A DNA stretch of 64,000 bases from an uncultured Eisenbergiella sp. (GTDB lineage Bacteria > Bacillota > Clostridia > Lachnospirales > Lachnospiraceae): assembly GCA_910585455.1 (NCBI GenBank), contig CAJUEL010000022.1:1-64000 (forward strand), in the 5' to 3' direction. Both the position numbers and the translations under genes were made by a program. Under the pieces are notes generated by a model. It had not been told where the DNA came from, did not search any database, and saw only the letters and a program-made list of their open reading frames with translations. This document shows positions 26,048 through 34,507 of the stretch, one piece after another (the stretch's first letter is position 1; each line of letters starts with the position of its first letter).

Positions 26048-27071
26048 CACAAACACCTCCCTCAAAAACCACTTCTCCGTATTTTTCCTTTTCCTCCCGG
26101 ATGAAGCGCTCCACCTCTGCAAGCGTGGGCATCGCCGCCGAACAGCTGTGGGCGGAGATCAGCATGGAGGCGGAGGCCGAACCGTACTCCAGCGCCTGCG
26201 GCAGGCTGCAGCCGTCCAGCAGCGCGCGCAGGAAGGAGGAAGCATAGCCGTCGCCGCCGCCAAAGCCCTTCAACGCGTTGGTGGGGAAGGGCTTCACCGT
26301 ATACCGCTTTTTGTCGCAGGCATACGCGGCAGAGCCCTCCTTGCCGTGCTTGATCACCAGAAGCTTACAGCCGAGGGCATGCCACCGCTTCGCGCTTTCC
26401 TCATCGCTTTTGCACACGCCCAGGATGCGCTCCGTCAGGTCAAATTCCTCCCTGGAGCCCAGAATCAGATCGCTGTTCGATGCCGCCAGGGAATAATAGA
26501 CCGAAATTTCATCCGGACTTTTCCAGGTATAGGCACGGTAGTCAATGTCAAAAATCACCGCCACGCCGTTTTTGCGCGCCAGCATGATCGCCTTTAGCGC
26601 CGCCTCCCGGGAAGGGCTCGCCGCCAGCGCCGTGCCGGAAATCAAAAGCGCCTTCGCCCGGCGGATATAATCCTCATCCACATCCTCCGGCGCAAGCATC
26701 AGGTCCGCCACGCCGTCCCGGTACATCAGAATATTGCTTTCCGTCGGGCTTTTGATCTCCGTGAAGGTCAGCCCCAGATTTTCCCCGTTTTGACAGCGGG
26801 TGATGTGGCTGGTATCAATGCCCTCCTTTTCAAAATAGTGCGTCACATAATCGCCGAACTGATCGTCGGAAACCTTCCCCAGAAAGCCAACCCTTTTTCC
26901 GAGCCGCGCCATGCCCACCGCGATATTGGCGGGAGAGCCTCCCAGATATTTGTTGAAATTGGCGCTTTCCTCCAGCGGACGGTTGAAATCCACAGGATTA
27001 AAGTCGATCGCCACCCGTCCCAGCAGGATCAGGTCATACTCCCTGTCGGGAGCAAATGAAATGTATTGCAT
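26040..27071 (-). CDS. iolC: 5-dehydro-2-deoxygluconokinase
   Basis: The 343-residue PfkB-family kinase starts with DLILLGRVAIDFNPVD and the YLGGSPANIAVGMARLG substrate motif of IolC. The C-terminal anion-hole loop reads GGGDGYASSF, with the catalytic Asp kept but GGGD instead of the usual GAGD. It phosphorylates the IolB product. No iolJ aldolase is in the window, so the next step must be encoded elsewhere. Confidence 0.92.
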   Translation of the reverse strand: MQYISFAPDREYDLILLGRVAIDFNPVDFNRPLEESANFNKYLGGSPANIAVGMARLGKRVGFLGKVSDDQFGDYVTHYFEKEGIDTSHITRCQNGENLGLTFTEIKSPTESNILMYRDGVADLMLAPEDVDEDYIRRAKALLISGTALAASPSREAALKAIMLARKNGVAVIFDIDYRAYTWKSPDEISVYYSLAASNSDLILGSREEFDLTERILGVCKSDEESAKRWHALGCKLLVIKHGKEGSAAYACDKKRYTVKPFPTNALKGFGGGDGYASSFLRALLDGCSLPQALEYGSASASMLISAHSCSAAMPTLAEVERFIREEKEKYGEVVFEGGVCDV

Positions 27072-27118
27072 TGCGCTCCTTTCCTTCCGGCAGCCATCCG
27101 CCAGAATCTATTATGTGA

Positions 27119-28792
27119 TCACTCCTCTACAATGCGAAAGGTTCTTTCATAAGGAGTGTAATCGTTTAAAAAAATGCTGTAGCCCTCCGTGTTCTTTTCC
27201 TCCCCCGAATAGTGCCCGGAAAAGGCATGGATTCCGTAGCCAGGACCGATCAGAAGCCTTTGCGTACCGTGGCAAAGCCGCAGCATGCCGTCCCGTAAAA
27301 TCAGGCTTTCTCCCTTCCCGGCCGTCAGGCGGAAGGTATCGTTTTCCAGCACGCTCCCCGCGGGCACATCCAGCTCCACCCGAAGCGGCAGTCTGTCCAG
27401 CCCTTCCGCTTTCACGGTGATTTCCAGCCCGCAGTCCAGCTCCCTGACGGTGACGGTCACATCCAGGCTGCTCGTGACGATCCTCTCCCGCTGGCTATGA
27501 TCCATCTTCCACCAGTCGCTGGTGCCCTGGGGCCGGGAAAAGGGCTGATAATACCACCCCTGCGCGGACGCCTGCAGCACGCACCCGTCCTCTTTAATCT
27601 CCATGTGCTGTGGAATAAAGCTGCGGGTATCGCAGTACGCCTCTCCGATGCGGACGCCCACAGGCAGAGCGCCGAATTTTAAAAACAAAAAGGACGCCTT
27701 TTGATGCAGCACGCTGTAGCAGTAGCCTTTCTTTTTCACCCGTAACACCTGGGAACCGGCGAAAAATTTCCGGTATTCCTCCAGATATCCGTACCCCTTG
27801 AAAGCATACGCCCGCAGTCTTTCATATATCATAAAAATATACATCGCATCCGGCGCAAGATCACCCCGCTTTCGGTTGTCCGCAATGATCTTATGAGCGG
27901 CGGCGTCAAACAGGGGAGAGCCCGTCCTGTCCGCCATATAGGTATACAGATAAAAATACTGGTCCGGATACAGCGCCTTTCCCTGATCCTGCCGCGTGGA
28001 ATTCTGCGTGAAAATCGTGTCATCCCCGTCGAAATAGTACAGCATCATCCGCAGGTTCCGCTCCACATAGCCCAGAAAGCTTTCGTCCCCCGTCATCTCA
28101 TAAGCCAGAATCAGGGATTTGTCCACCACCGCATTGTAGTTTCCGGTGGAACGCTCCGCGTATTCGCCGTCGCTGTCCCCGTCAATGCCCTCCGCCAGAT
28201 ATTGCCCGGCGCGCGCTTTCAGCTGCCCGGCAAGCCTTTTTGCCATGGCATCTGCCGGCGCTGCGCCCGGCACGCCGTTTTCCTCAACCAGCTTTGCCAG
28301 ACACAGCAGCGCCGCCGTCACCGCCCAGCGGTGGTTGGGCGTATGAAAACCGCCATGTAACAGGATGGGAATGCACCGCAAAAGCAGCCACAGATACCGC
28401 TCCTCCAGTTCCTTTTCCGCCGCCGTTTCTCCGTATTTTCTCAAAATTTCCCATGCCCCGTAAAGACGGCGGAAGCAAAACGCCGTATCCGGCGCCGAAT
28501 AGAAATTGCAGGACGGAAAATCCAGACTGCCATCCTCCCTCTGCCAGCGCTCCACAAAGCCAACGCCCGCCTTCACCGCCTCAAAAATTGCAGGCTCCTT
28601 ATAAAGAGTGCTTTCCCTGCAAAAATACAGGCACAGCGCGTCCGTGAGCAGGTAGATGGTCGGCTTGCCCTCGATCATCTCGCTGTCCATCCTGCCCCGG
28701 TCCGCTCTTTGATCATCCTTCACCTGCAGCCTTAAAAAATCCTCCACCCGCTTCTGGGTGGAATCCACCAGATGCTGCCAGTATCGTTCCAT
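27119..28792 (-). CDS. Large protein of unknown function, probably carbohydrate-active
   Basis: I do not recognise this 557-residue protein. The first ~400 residues look like an alpha/alpha toroid (many amphipathic helices, NHRWAVTAALLCLAKL, GNYNAVVDKSLILAYEMTGD), and the last ~150 like a beta sandwich (LEITVKAEGL, LRVELDVPAGSVLEN). That layout is shared by several polysaccharide lyases and glycosidases, including heparinase II/III-like enzymes. There is no signal peptide, so it would act inside the cell on an imported oligosaccharide. It lies between the HAD-GH88/105 gene and iolC, with a dispersed repeat supplying an AAAGGGG site before its ATG. Confidence 0.75.
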   Translation of the reverse strand: MERYWQHLVDSTQKRVEDFLRLQVKDDQRADRGRMDSEMIEGKPTIYLLTDALCLYFCRESTLYKEPAIFEAVKAGVGFVERWQREDGSLDFPSCNFYSAPDTAFCFRRLYGAWEILRKYGETAAEKELEERYLWLLLRCIPILLHGGFHTPNHRWAVTAALLCLAKLVEENGVPGAAPADAMAKRLAGQLKARAGQYLAEGIDGDSDGEYAERSTGNYNAVVDKSLILAYEMTGDESFLGYVERNLRMMLYYFDGDDTIFTQNSTRQDQGKALYPDQYFYLYTYMADRTGSPLFDAAAHKIIADNRKRGDLAPDAMYIFMIYERLRAYAFKGYGYLEEYRKFFAGSQVLRVKKKGYCYSVLHQKASFLFLKFGALPVGVRIGEAYCDTRSFIPQHMEIKEDGCVLQASAQGWYYQPFSRPQGTSDWWKMDHSQRERIVTSSLDVTVTVRELDCGLEITVKAEGLDRLPLRVELDVPAGSVLENDTFRLTAGKGESLILRDGMLRLCHGTQRLLIGPGYGIHAFSGHYSGEEKNTEGYSIFLNDYTPYERTFRIVEE

Positions 28793-28796
28793 TCTT

Positions 28797-28858
28797 TATA
28801 CCCCTTTCGCGCTTTGGCGCGCATACCAATCAATAGTCTGGAAATTTATTTCCAGACT
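28797..28858. repeat. Dispersed start-site hairpin repeat, copy B
   Basis: TATACCCC, a GCGCTTTGGCGC hairpin and CAATCAAT are followed by a perfect 10-bp hairpin AGTCTGGAAA/TTTCCAGACT with a TTTA loop. The repeat contains the last codons and stop of the HAD-GH88/105 gene and ends two or three bases before the next start. It matches copies at 19640 and 37680. Confidence 0.75.
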
Positions 28859-30479
28859 TTTCCCCCTGCTTACGGTTCAGCCATTCCATGAAAAACAGCA
28901 TGGCGAGCGCCTGCCCGTAGGGCATGGATTTCAGCGGAATGTTTTTATAAAATTCCCTGCTTTCCCGCCCCATGGGCGTCCCATAGGAAACCTGCGTCAC
29001 GATCCCCTCTTCGGTCACACAGCCCAGTATGGCATCCAGCGCTCTGTCCGATATGCGCCGGCAGGCGACATCCAAAAGCCCCATGTTTACCGCCTTTTCA
29101 ATTCCGTAGGCGAAGCCTGCCGTGGCGCTGGCCTCCACATAAGAAGTCCGGTCATCCACCAGCGTATGCCACATGCCGTCCTCCTCCTGTAGGCGCTCGA
29201 GCGCGTCCACCTGATTTTTCAGCACTCCGGCAAGATACCGCTCCACCGCAGGCGTACAGACGCCCATGGAAATCAGCTCCGGAATCGCCGCCGTGATCCA
29301 GCAGTTTCCTCTGCCCCAGAACGCGCCCGCGAAATGATTGCGCTCCTTAAAGGTCCAGCCGTGATACCACAGCCCCGTATCCGGATCCGCCAGATATTTC
29401 ACATGCAAAAGGAATTGATAAATCGCTTCCTCTATGTAATCCTGTCTGTTTAACAGCTTTCCCATATGGGCCAGAAACAGCACGGTCATAAACAGCGTGT
29501 CATCCCACAGCTCCTCCTCATTGACGCTGTCCGAGGTGATATGCTGCAGACCGCCCTCCTGTGTTCTGGGGAAATCGTTCATGATCCATTCCGCCCATTC
29601 CCTGCAGACCTCCAGATATTCTGCCCTTTGAAAAGCATCCGCATAAAACGACAGCGCCAAAAGCGGCGTCACCGTATTCACGTTTTTGGCAGGAAGCCCC
29701 AGCTTTAGCTGCCGGGAATAATACTTTTCCAGCACCCGAAGATACTTCTCATCCCGGCTCAGCTCATAATATTTCCAGAAACCGAACAGCCCCACGCCCT
29801 GCGTCCACTCCCAGAACTGATATTTCCCAAGGTCATCCGACGCCAGACTGTTGGTTTTCATGTTTTCCAGAAAAGTGCTGTCTTCCTCATATAAAACCTT
29901 CTGAAAGCTGTCCGCCAGCAGGGCAAGCTTCCTGGATACACGCCGCTCCCGCTCCAGCCTTTTCACAAGCGCGGGCAGCGCAGAGGGCGTATGGATGATG
30001 TAGTCCGGCTTTTCCTCATCGTTTCCGGGCGTCATGTCATAGCGGGGGGACCAGTCCAGCAAAACGGAGGTCAGTCCGAACCGGTTGGCGCCGATGATGT
30101 CCCTGCGAAGATTGTTGCCCACCATGATGATGCGCCCCTTGTCCGCCTCCGTCAGCCCGTTTTGATCCATCGCATCCTGAAACATGCGTGCCGACGGCTT
30201 TACCTCTCCTACGATTTCAGAGATGCTTCTGGTGTAAAAGCAGTGGCTTAAGCCGTTTTCCAGATAGACGTTTGTGAAGGACTGCCCGTCCCCGTCCGCC
30301 ACCAGGGCGATGCGATAGCCCTCCTCATACAGAGCCTGCAGCGCTTCCTTTGCGCCGGGAATCAGCTTCGCATGAATCACAATTCCCTCTTCGTTGCGGA
30401 CCTCGGTCCCCTCATCTATGAGCGTATCGCCGCTGTCCGTGAATATAATCAGATTTTTTTTCAAAATGTCGCCTCCCAT
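28830..30479 (-). CDS. HAD hydrolase fused to a GH88/GH105-type glycuronyl hydrolase
   Basis: The 549-residue protein has two parts. Residues ~1-190 are a HAD-type phosphatase: DSGDTL near the start (DxxxT), a PGAKEALQALYEEG cap and VGNNLRRDIIGANRFGL. Residues ~225-545 are an alpha/alpha toroid like GH88/GH105 unsaturated glucuronyl or galacturonyl hydrolases (YQFWEWTQGVGLFGFWKYYE, FWGRGNCWITAAIPE, ATAGFAYGIEKAV). Both halves look intact. A pure GH105 of about 350 residues is the norm, so the fusion is notable. The ATG at 30479 has GGAG four bases ahead; a TTG at 30464 behind GGGAGG would also give a sound start. Confidence 0.85.
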   Translation of the reverse strand: MGGDILKKNLIIFTDSGDTLIDEGTEVRNEEGIVIHAKLIPGAKEALQALYEEGYRIALVADGDGQSFTNVYLENGLSHCFYTRSISEIVGEVKPSARMFQDAMDQNGLTEADKGRIIMVGNNLRRDIIGANRFGLTSVLLDWSPRYDMTPGNDEEKPDYIIHTPSALPALVKRLERERRVSRKLALLADSFQKVLYEEDSTFLENMKTNSLASDDLGKYQFWEWTQGVGLFGFWKYYELSRDEKYLRVLEKYYSRQLKLGLPAKNVNTVTPLLALSFYADAFQRAEYLEVCREWAEWIMNDFPRTQEGGLQHITSDSVNEEELWDDTLFMTVLFLAHMGKLLNRQDYIEEAIYQFLLHVKYLADPDTGLWYHGWTFKERNHFAGAFWGRGNCWITAAIPELISMGVCTPAVERYLAGVLKNQVDALERLQEEDGMWHTLVDDRTSYVEASATAGFAYGIEKAVNMGLLDVACRRISDRALDAILGCVTEEGIVTQVSYGTPMGRESREFYKNIPLKSMPYGQALAMLFFMEWLNRKQGEKSGNKFPDY

Positions 30480-30498
30480 TTTTCTCCAGGATAGCTCT

Positions 30499-30504
30499 AT
30501 TATA
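30499..30504 (-). promoter_or_regulatory. -10 element before the HAD-GH88/105 gene
   Basis: TATAAT on the minus strand lies about 20 bases upstream of the ATG, giving a very short leader. No good -35 is visible at the right spacing, so an activator may be needed for the inositol cluster. Confidence 0.4.
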
Positions 30505-30547
30505 CATAAAAGTGATGAATTTTGCGATGGAAAAATCGAAAAAATTG

Positions 30548-30715
30548 TATGGATTTATTACTGCTCAGACAGGTCTGCGCGTTTACCGCGCGGACCGTGT
30601 AAAAACGTGGTGGATGCGGGCATCCGCCCCCATCGCGAAGCGATTTTCATGGGGCGGATGTAGCAACAGTTCAGACAAGTCTGAACTGTTGCTATGGATT
30701 TATTACTGCTCAGAC
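30548..30715. repeat. Composite palindromic repeat between 23-bp direct repeats
   Basis: Identical 23-mers beginning TATGGATTTATTAC lie at 30548-30570 and 30693-30715. Between them are CAGACAGGTCTG, a CATCCGCCCC/GGGGCGGATG hairpin, and a 14-bp hairpin GCAACAGTTCAGAC with its complement. Parts recur at 3541, 35985 and 43766, and the TTCATGGGGCG block recurs in the large palindrome at 60571. It fills most of the gap upstream of the inositol cluster. Confidence 0.65.
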
Positions 30716-30717
30716 CC

Positions 30718-30746
30718 CAGCCAAACAGAAGCGTTTCGGCGGCAAG
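30718..30746 (+). pseudogene. Short scrap resembling a family 2 glycosyltransferase gene
   Basis: These 29 bases match 34718-34746 inside the glycosyltransferase gene at 27 positions and would encode the conserved QPNRxVSAAR motif. The flanks do not match. It is probably a relic of a decayed paralogue or a recombination tract. The remaining bases to 30808 hold nothing I recognise. Confidence 0.4.
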
Positions 30747-30808
30747 GTGAATGATGATTGAACATACAGACCTCTTTAAGTCTGTTTTTAAATAAGATCA
30801 AAATTTTC

Positions 30809-31981
30809 TCAAGGTACGATCTCTTTCGCCGTCTGCGCATCTATAATGACCTGGATATCCTGCTCACTCTGCTCACTTTTTTCGATCCCCTTCACGATCC
30901 AGGCAGGCTTTACATCATATATACCTGTTCCTGAAGATAAATCAACATAATAATATAACTTTGCTTCTGTTATTTCATATGTTGAACCTCCGGGCATCTG
31001 GTTATACTTATGAGCAACTGTTTCAGCAATCACATCCACAGGAGCTAAAGAGACTGCCATTCCTTCCTCAGAAATTTCAAATACTTTTTCAATGTTCAGA
31101 TACTCTATTCCATCCTTTGATATAAATGCCTGTACCGGAGCATTGGCATCTGCTACATCTGAAAATATTTCGCAATACACATGATAAAGAGGCAATCCCC
31201 TATATATTTGGTTGATACAAAAATAATATCCTTCATCCGAGACAGACCATTGATTTTTATAGTTTGTCCGGTCAATATTTCCATCCATATCTTCATGATA
31301 TTCCTGTGACTGCATACAATTGTAATCTAACGCATATCCTGTATAATCGCACTCAAACTCAATATCCACTTCTTTTAATGTGTTATCAATTATCCGAAAG
31401 GCTTCCTCACGGGTCATAAATGACAACTGTTCTTCTGTGGAATATAAACCTGCATTATATCGCCCGTCTGCCGGATCAAGTACAAAAGAGCTGCGTATAT
31501 ATGGCATTAAACCTCTTTGCATATATGACATCTGACTGGAAAACGGACCATAAGATAACGTTGTTTCCTCTGGAGTGACATAAGTTGCTGTATCCACTTT
31601 TTCCCCATATTCATTTTTTTCCTCATAACTGTATACTTCATAATCATCATTACCGCTGAATAATGATTGAAATGCCCGATTCTCATTTACTTTCAACATT
31701 TTTGCTTTTGCAGTAACTGGAAATTCATCTCCTGAATCAGCATCAACAATAACAGCCATCTTAAAATCAACATTTTCTATGGCATTGTCGTAGCTCGCCG
31801 GGAAAGTAATTTTCTCATCAGGTATATTGTTTTCCGCATAAGATTCCTCTATTTCAGAACCCGTTTCATTTTGAACATCTGGTACGTTACTTCCAGAATC
31901 CTGTTCCTGTCCTGTATTTCCACACCCAAATAAAAACATGGACAAAATAACAGCACACATAAAACACAACCTCTTTTTCAT
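30809..31981 (-). CDS. Secreted lipoprotein of unknown function
   Basis: The 390-residue protein starts with a lipoprotein signal (MKKRLCFMCAVILSMFLFGC, lipobox LFGC with Cys20), then an acidic Ser/Glu-rich linker and a large extracellular domain. It may belong to the DUF6034-like group seen beside LytTR/GHKL systems, but I am not certain. It is transcribed away from the response regulator at 32268 and is AT-rich like that pair. It could be a ligand-binding accessory of the kinase at 32978 or its target. GGAGG nine bases ahead supports the start. Confidence 0.8.
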   Translation of the reverse strand: MKKRLCFMCAVILSMFLFGCGNTGQEQDSGSNVPDVQNETGSEIEESYAENNIPDEKITFPASYDNAIENVDFKMAVIVDADSGDEFPVTAKAKMLKVNENRAFQSLFSGNDDYEVYSYEEKNEYGEKVDTATYVTPEETTLSYGPFSSQMSYMQRGLMPYIRSSFVLDPADGRYNAGLYSTEEQLSFMTREEAFRIIDNTLKEVDIEFECDYTGYALDYNCMQSQEYHEDMDGNIDRTNYKNQWSVSDEGYYFCINQIYRGLPLYHVYCEIFSDVADANAPVQAFISKDGIEYLNIEKVFEISEEGMAVSLAPVDVIAETVAHKYNQMPGGSTYEITEAKLYYYVDLSSGTGIYDVKPAWIVKGIEKSEQSEQDIQVIIDAQTAKEIVP

Positions 31982-32197
31982 TATAAAGTTCCTCCATTCT
32001 ATAACGGCATAACAGCCTTTTTGTATTGCCGCCCTTAGAAAGCAGCAACAATTCCATTATCTTTATTTCCACCATAATTTCAATCCCTCCTGCACCAAAC
32101 GACATTTTGTGCCTGTATTTGGTCATTCTGTCAATATTCTTCCTGATTTTTTCCCAATCCCAAAACTCACTAAAAAATGTCTTTTCATACAATCTTT

Positions 32198-32226
32198 TTG
32201 TATTCGCCTGCCTTTTATTGTATAAT
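32198..32226 (+). promoter_or_regulatory. Promoter of the second LytTR two-component system
   Basis: TTGTAT, 17 bases, TATAAT on the plus strand, about 40 bases ahead of the response regulator start. Confidence 0.65.
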
Positions 32227-32267
32227 GTGGAGGAATTTAAATATGGCAAATGAAATGAGGTATGAAA

Positions 32268-32972
32268 ATGCGAATACTCATCTGTGACGATGATGCGCTG
32301 ATAGTTGAACAGCTTCAGAAATATATAAAAAATTTTTTTGAAACCATTGGTGTGAAATGTCCTGAATTAATCTGCTTTTCCGACGGGGAATCCCTGTTGG
32401 CAGACGAAGGTGAAAAAGATATTCTGTTTCTTGACGTGGAAATGCCCGGAATGAATGGCATCTATGTGGGAAATGAATTAAAAAGGAAGAACGAAAATAT
32501 TATTATCTTTATTGTGACTTCTTATTCCGAATATCTTGATGAGGCAATGCGGTTCCGTGTATTCCGGTATCTTTCAAAGCCTTTGGAACAACAGCGGTTT
32601 TTTCGTAATATGAAAGATGCGGTTGACCTGTATCACACTATGACAGTAAAAATCCCGATTGAAACAAAACAGGGCGTGCATACACTGCCTGCATCTTCCG
32701 TCATAGCAATAGAGGCACAGGGCAGAAAGGTAACGGTACATACCACTCTGTGCGATTTTGAATCCACCCACAATATGCAGTACTGGCTGGATCTTCTCCC
32801 TGAAAACCGTTTCTTCCAGACACACCGCAGTTTCATTATCAATTTTGAGCATGTCACAGATTTTGACCGTAGTCTTGTCCATATGGCTGACAATCAATCT
32901 GCTTATCTGACAAAAAGGAAATACAGCTCATTTAAAGAAGCCTATCTCCTTTATTTAGAAAGTACGAGGTAA
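32268..32972 (+). CDS. LytTR-family response regulator
   Basis: The 234-residue regulator has a receiver domain (CDDD near the start, phosphoacceptor Asp56 in FLDVEMPG, switch Thr in IFIVTSYSEY) and a C-terminal LytTR domain (FFQTHRSFIINFEHV; LTKRKYSSFKEAYLLYLESTR). The ATG at 32268 lies seven bases after GAGG; another ATG six bases upstream is crowded against it. The kinase follows five bases after the stop. Confidence 0.92.
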   Translation: MRILICDDDALIVEQLQKYIKNFFETIGVKCPELICFSDGESLLADEGEKDILFLDVEMPGMNGIYVGNELKRKNENIIIFIVTSYSEYLDEAMRFRVFRYLSKPLEQQRFFRNMKDAVDLYHTMTVKIPIETKQGVHTLPASSVIAIEAQGRKVTVHTTLCDFESTHNMQYWLDLLPENRFFQTHRSFIINFEHVTDFDRSLVHMADNQSAYLTKRKYSSFKEAYLLYLESTR

Positions 32973-32977
32973 AGCAA

Positions 32978-34303
32978 ATGATAAATACAATCTGTTATTT
33001 TTTCAGTTTTCTTGTAGAAGCAATTATACTCTGGCAATACTCCTCCAATTTATTTCCTGTCAGACACACCCTACGGAGAAAGCTTGCCGTGCTTTGCGGT
33101 TTATATTTTATCCTGTTTTGCGTGTCACTGTCCGAATCTATATGGATCAATATCATTTTATATTTTTTGCTGAATTTCATTTTCCTACTGACACAATGTT
33201 ATCTGAATTGGTATACAGCATTATTCCATTCTTCCATACTGGCGGCTGTTATGGCAATGAGTGAATTAGTCGTTTATGGAATTACCAAGCACTTTGCTCC
33301 TCGCTTTCTTGCTAACCGCAGGGAATTTTATCACCTTTTATTTTTTTCGGTCTTTAGTAAACTCATATTTTTTGCAGTTACTTATATACTGATACACCTG
33401 ATGAAAAAAACAAAGAAGGATGCAGGGCAGCATGATCAGTCTGTTTTTCTTCTTGTTTTCATTCCCCTGACCTCACTCTTTATTATGCTTACTTTCGTAA
33501 GCATTGGCGAATCTGTTTTGCTCCCATCGTCACTTGACTGGATGGTTACTATGGGTGCTGTTCTTTTGCTGGCAGCAAACCTGCTCATGTTTGAAATCAA
33601 CCGCTATCATCAGAAAAAAAACATGGAATTTACAGAAATACAATTATTGCTTCAAAAAGAGTCAGATTCAGCCCAATATTATAAAATGCTGAATGTACAG
33701 AATGAAAACCAGCGTATTTTAATCCATGACATAAAAAAGCACCTGCAATCCATTGACCTGCTGAATGAGCAAAAAGAGTATGCTAAAATAAGCGCCTATA
33801 TCCGGCAATTGGTACTTTCTCCAGACCTGAAAGAATTTTCCAGACTATGTGACCATGAAATGCTGAATTCCATCCTATGCCGCTATATGCAGCGTTGCAC
33901 TGACAGCCATATATCTTTTCATGCCGACATACGAAGTGGGACAACGGATTTTATTGCAGACAATGACCTTACCTCTCTGTTTTGCAATTTGCTGGATAAT
34001 GCTATAGCGGCGGCAAGTAATATCCCTGACTCTTTTATTGAAATCACTACAGGCAAACGTGAAAAAACGCCGTTTGTTGTAATAACAGTTATCAATTCCT
34101 GCAGAAAAAATCCTTTTCTCTGTAAAGGCAGACAATTAAACGCCAATAAAAATGGACATGGATTCGGATTAAAAAGCATTCGAAAGGTGGTTGGCAAATA
34201 TCATGGCAATTTGCAGATGTATTATAATGATGATATGCTTACCTTCCATACCGTTATTACCTTAAAGCAATGGGGAACCGCGAACGAATGCAGTTCCTTC
34301 TGA
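32978..34303 (+). CDS. GHKL sensor histidine kinase
   Basis: The 441-residue kinase has about six N-terminal membrane helices (to about residue 205), a coiled linker, the phosphoacceptor in RILIHDIKKHLQ and a GHKL ATPase domain (N box LFCNLLDNAIAAA; G box NKNGHGFGLKSIRKV). The layout is that of peptide-sensing AgrC-like kinases. It pairs with the LytTR regulator just upstream. Both genes are clearly richer in A+T than the inositol cluster, suggesting a different origin. Confidence 0.92.
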   Translation: MINTICYFFSFLVEAIILWQYSSNLFPVRHTLRRKLAVLCGLYFILFCVSLSESIWINIILYFLLNFIFLLTQCYLNWYTALFHSSILAAVMAMSELVVYGITKHFAPRFLANRREFYHLLFFSVFSKLIFFAVTYILIHLMKKTKKDAGQHDQSVFLLVFIPLTSLFIMLTFVSIGESVLLPSSLDWMVTMGAVLLLAANLLMFEINRYHQKKNMEFTEIQLLLQKESDSAQYYKMLNVQNENQRILIHDIKKHLQSIDLLNEQKEYAKISAYIRQLVLSPDLKEFSRLCDHEMLNSILCRYMQRCTDSHISFHADIRSGTTDFIADNDLTSLFCNLLDNAIAAASNIPDSFIEITTGKREKTPFVVITVINSCRKNPFLCKGRQLNANKNGHGFGLKSIRKVVGKYHGNLQMYYNDDMLTFHTVITLKQWGTANECSSF

Positions 34304-34507
34304 TTACATTTGGCAAGCTCCCGCCAAAATGCCCTGCGCAGCTTCTCAAGCTCTGTTACAAGCCGTTTTTTTGAATCAGGATTTTTTTAGAAAGCGTATT
34401 CCATCCGGAAAGCTATTGTAATATAATAGAGCATGTGAAAAGCCAAAAGGCGGAGAGGACAGGCGCATTGGTGCAGTGACCTGCAACAGGCGAAAGGTAA
34501 AAATATC

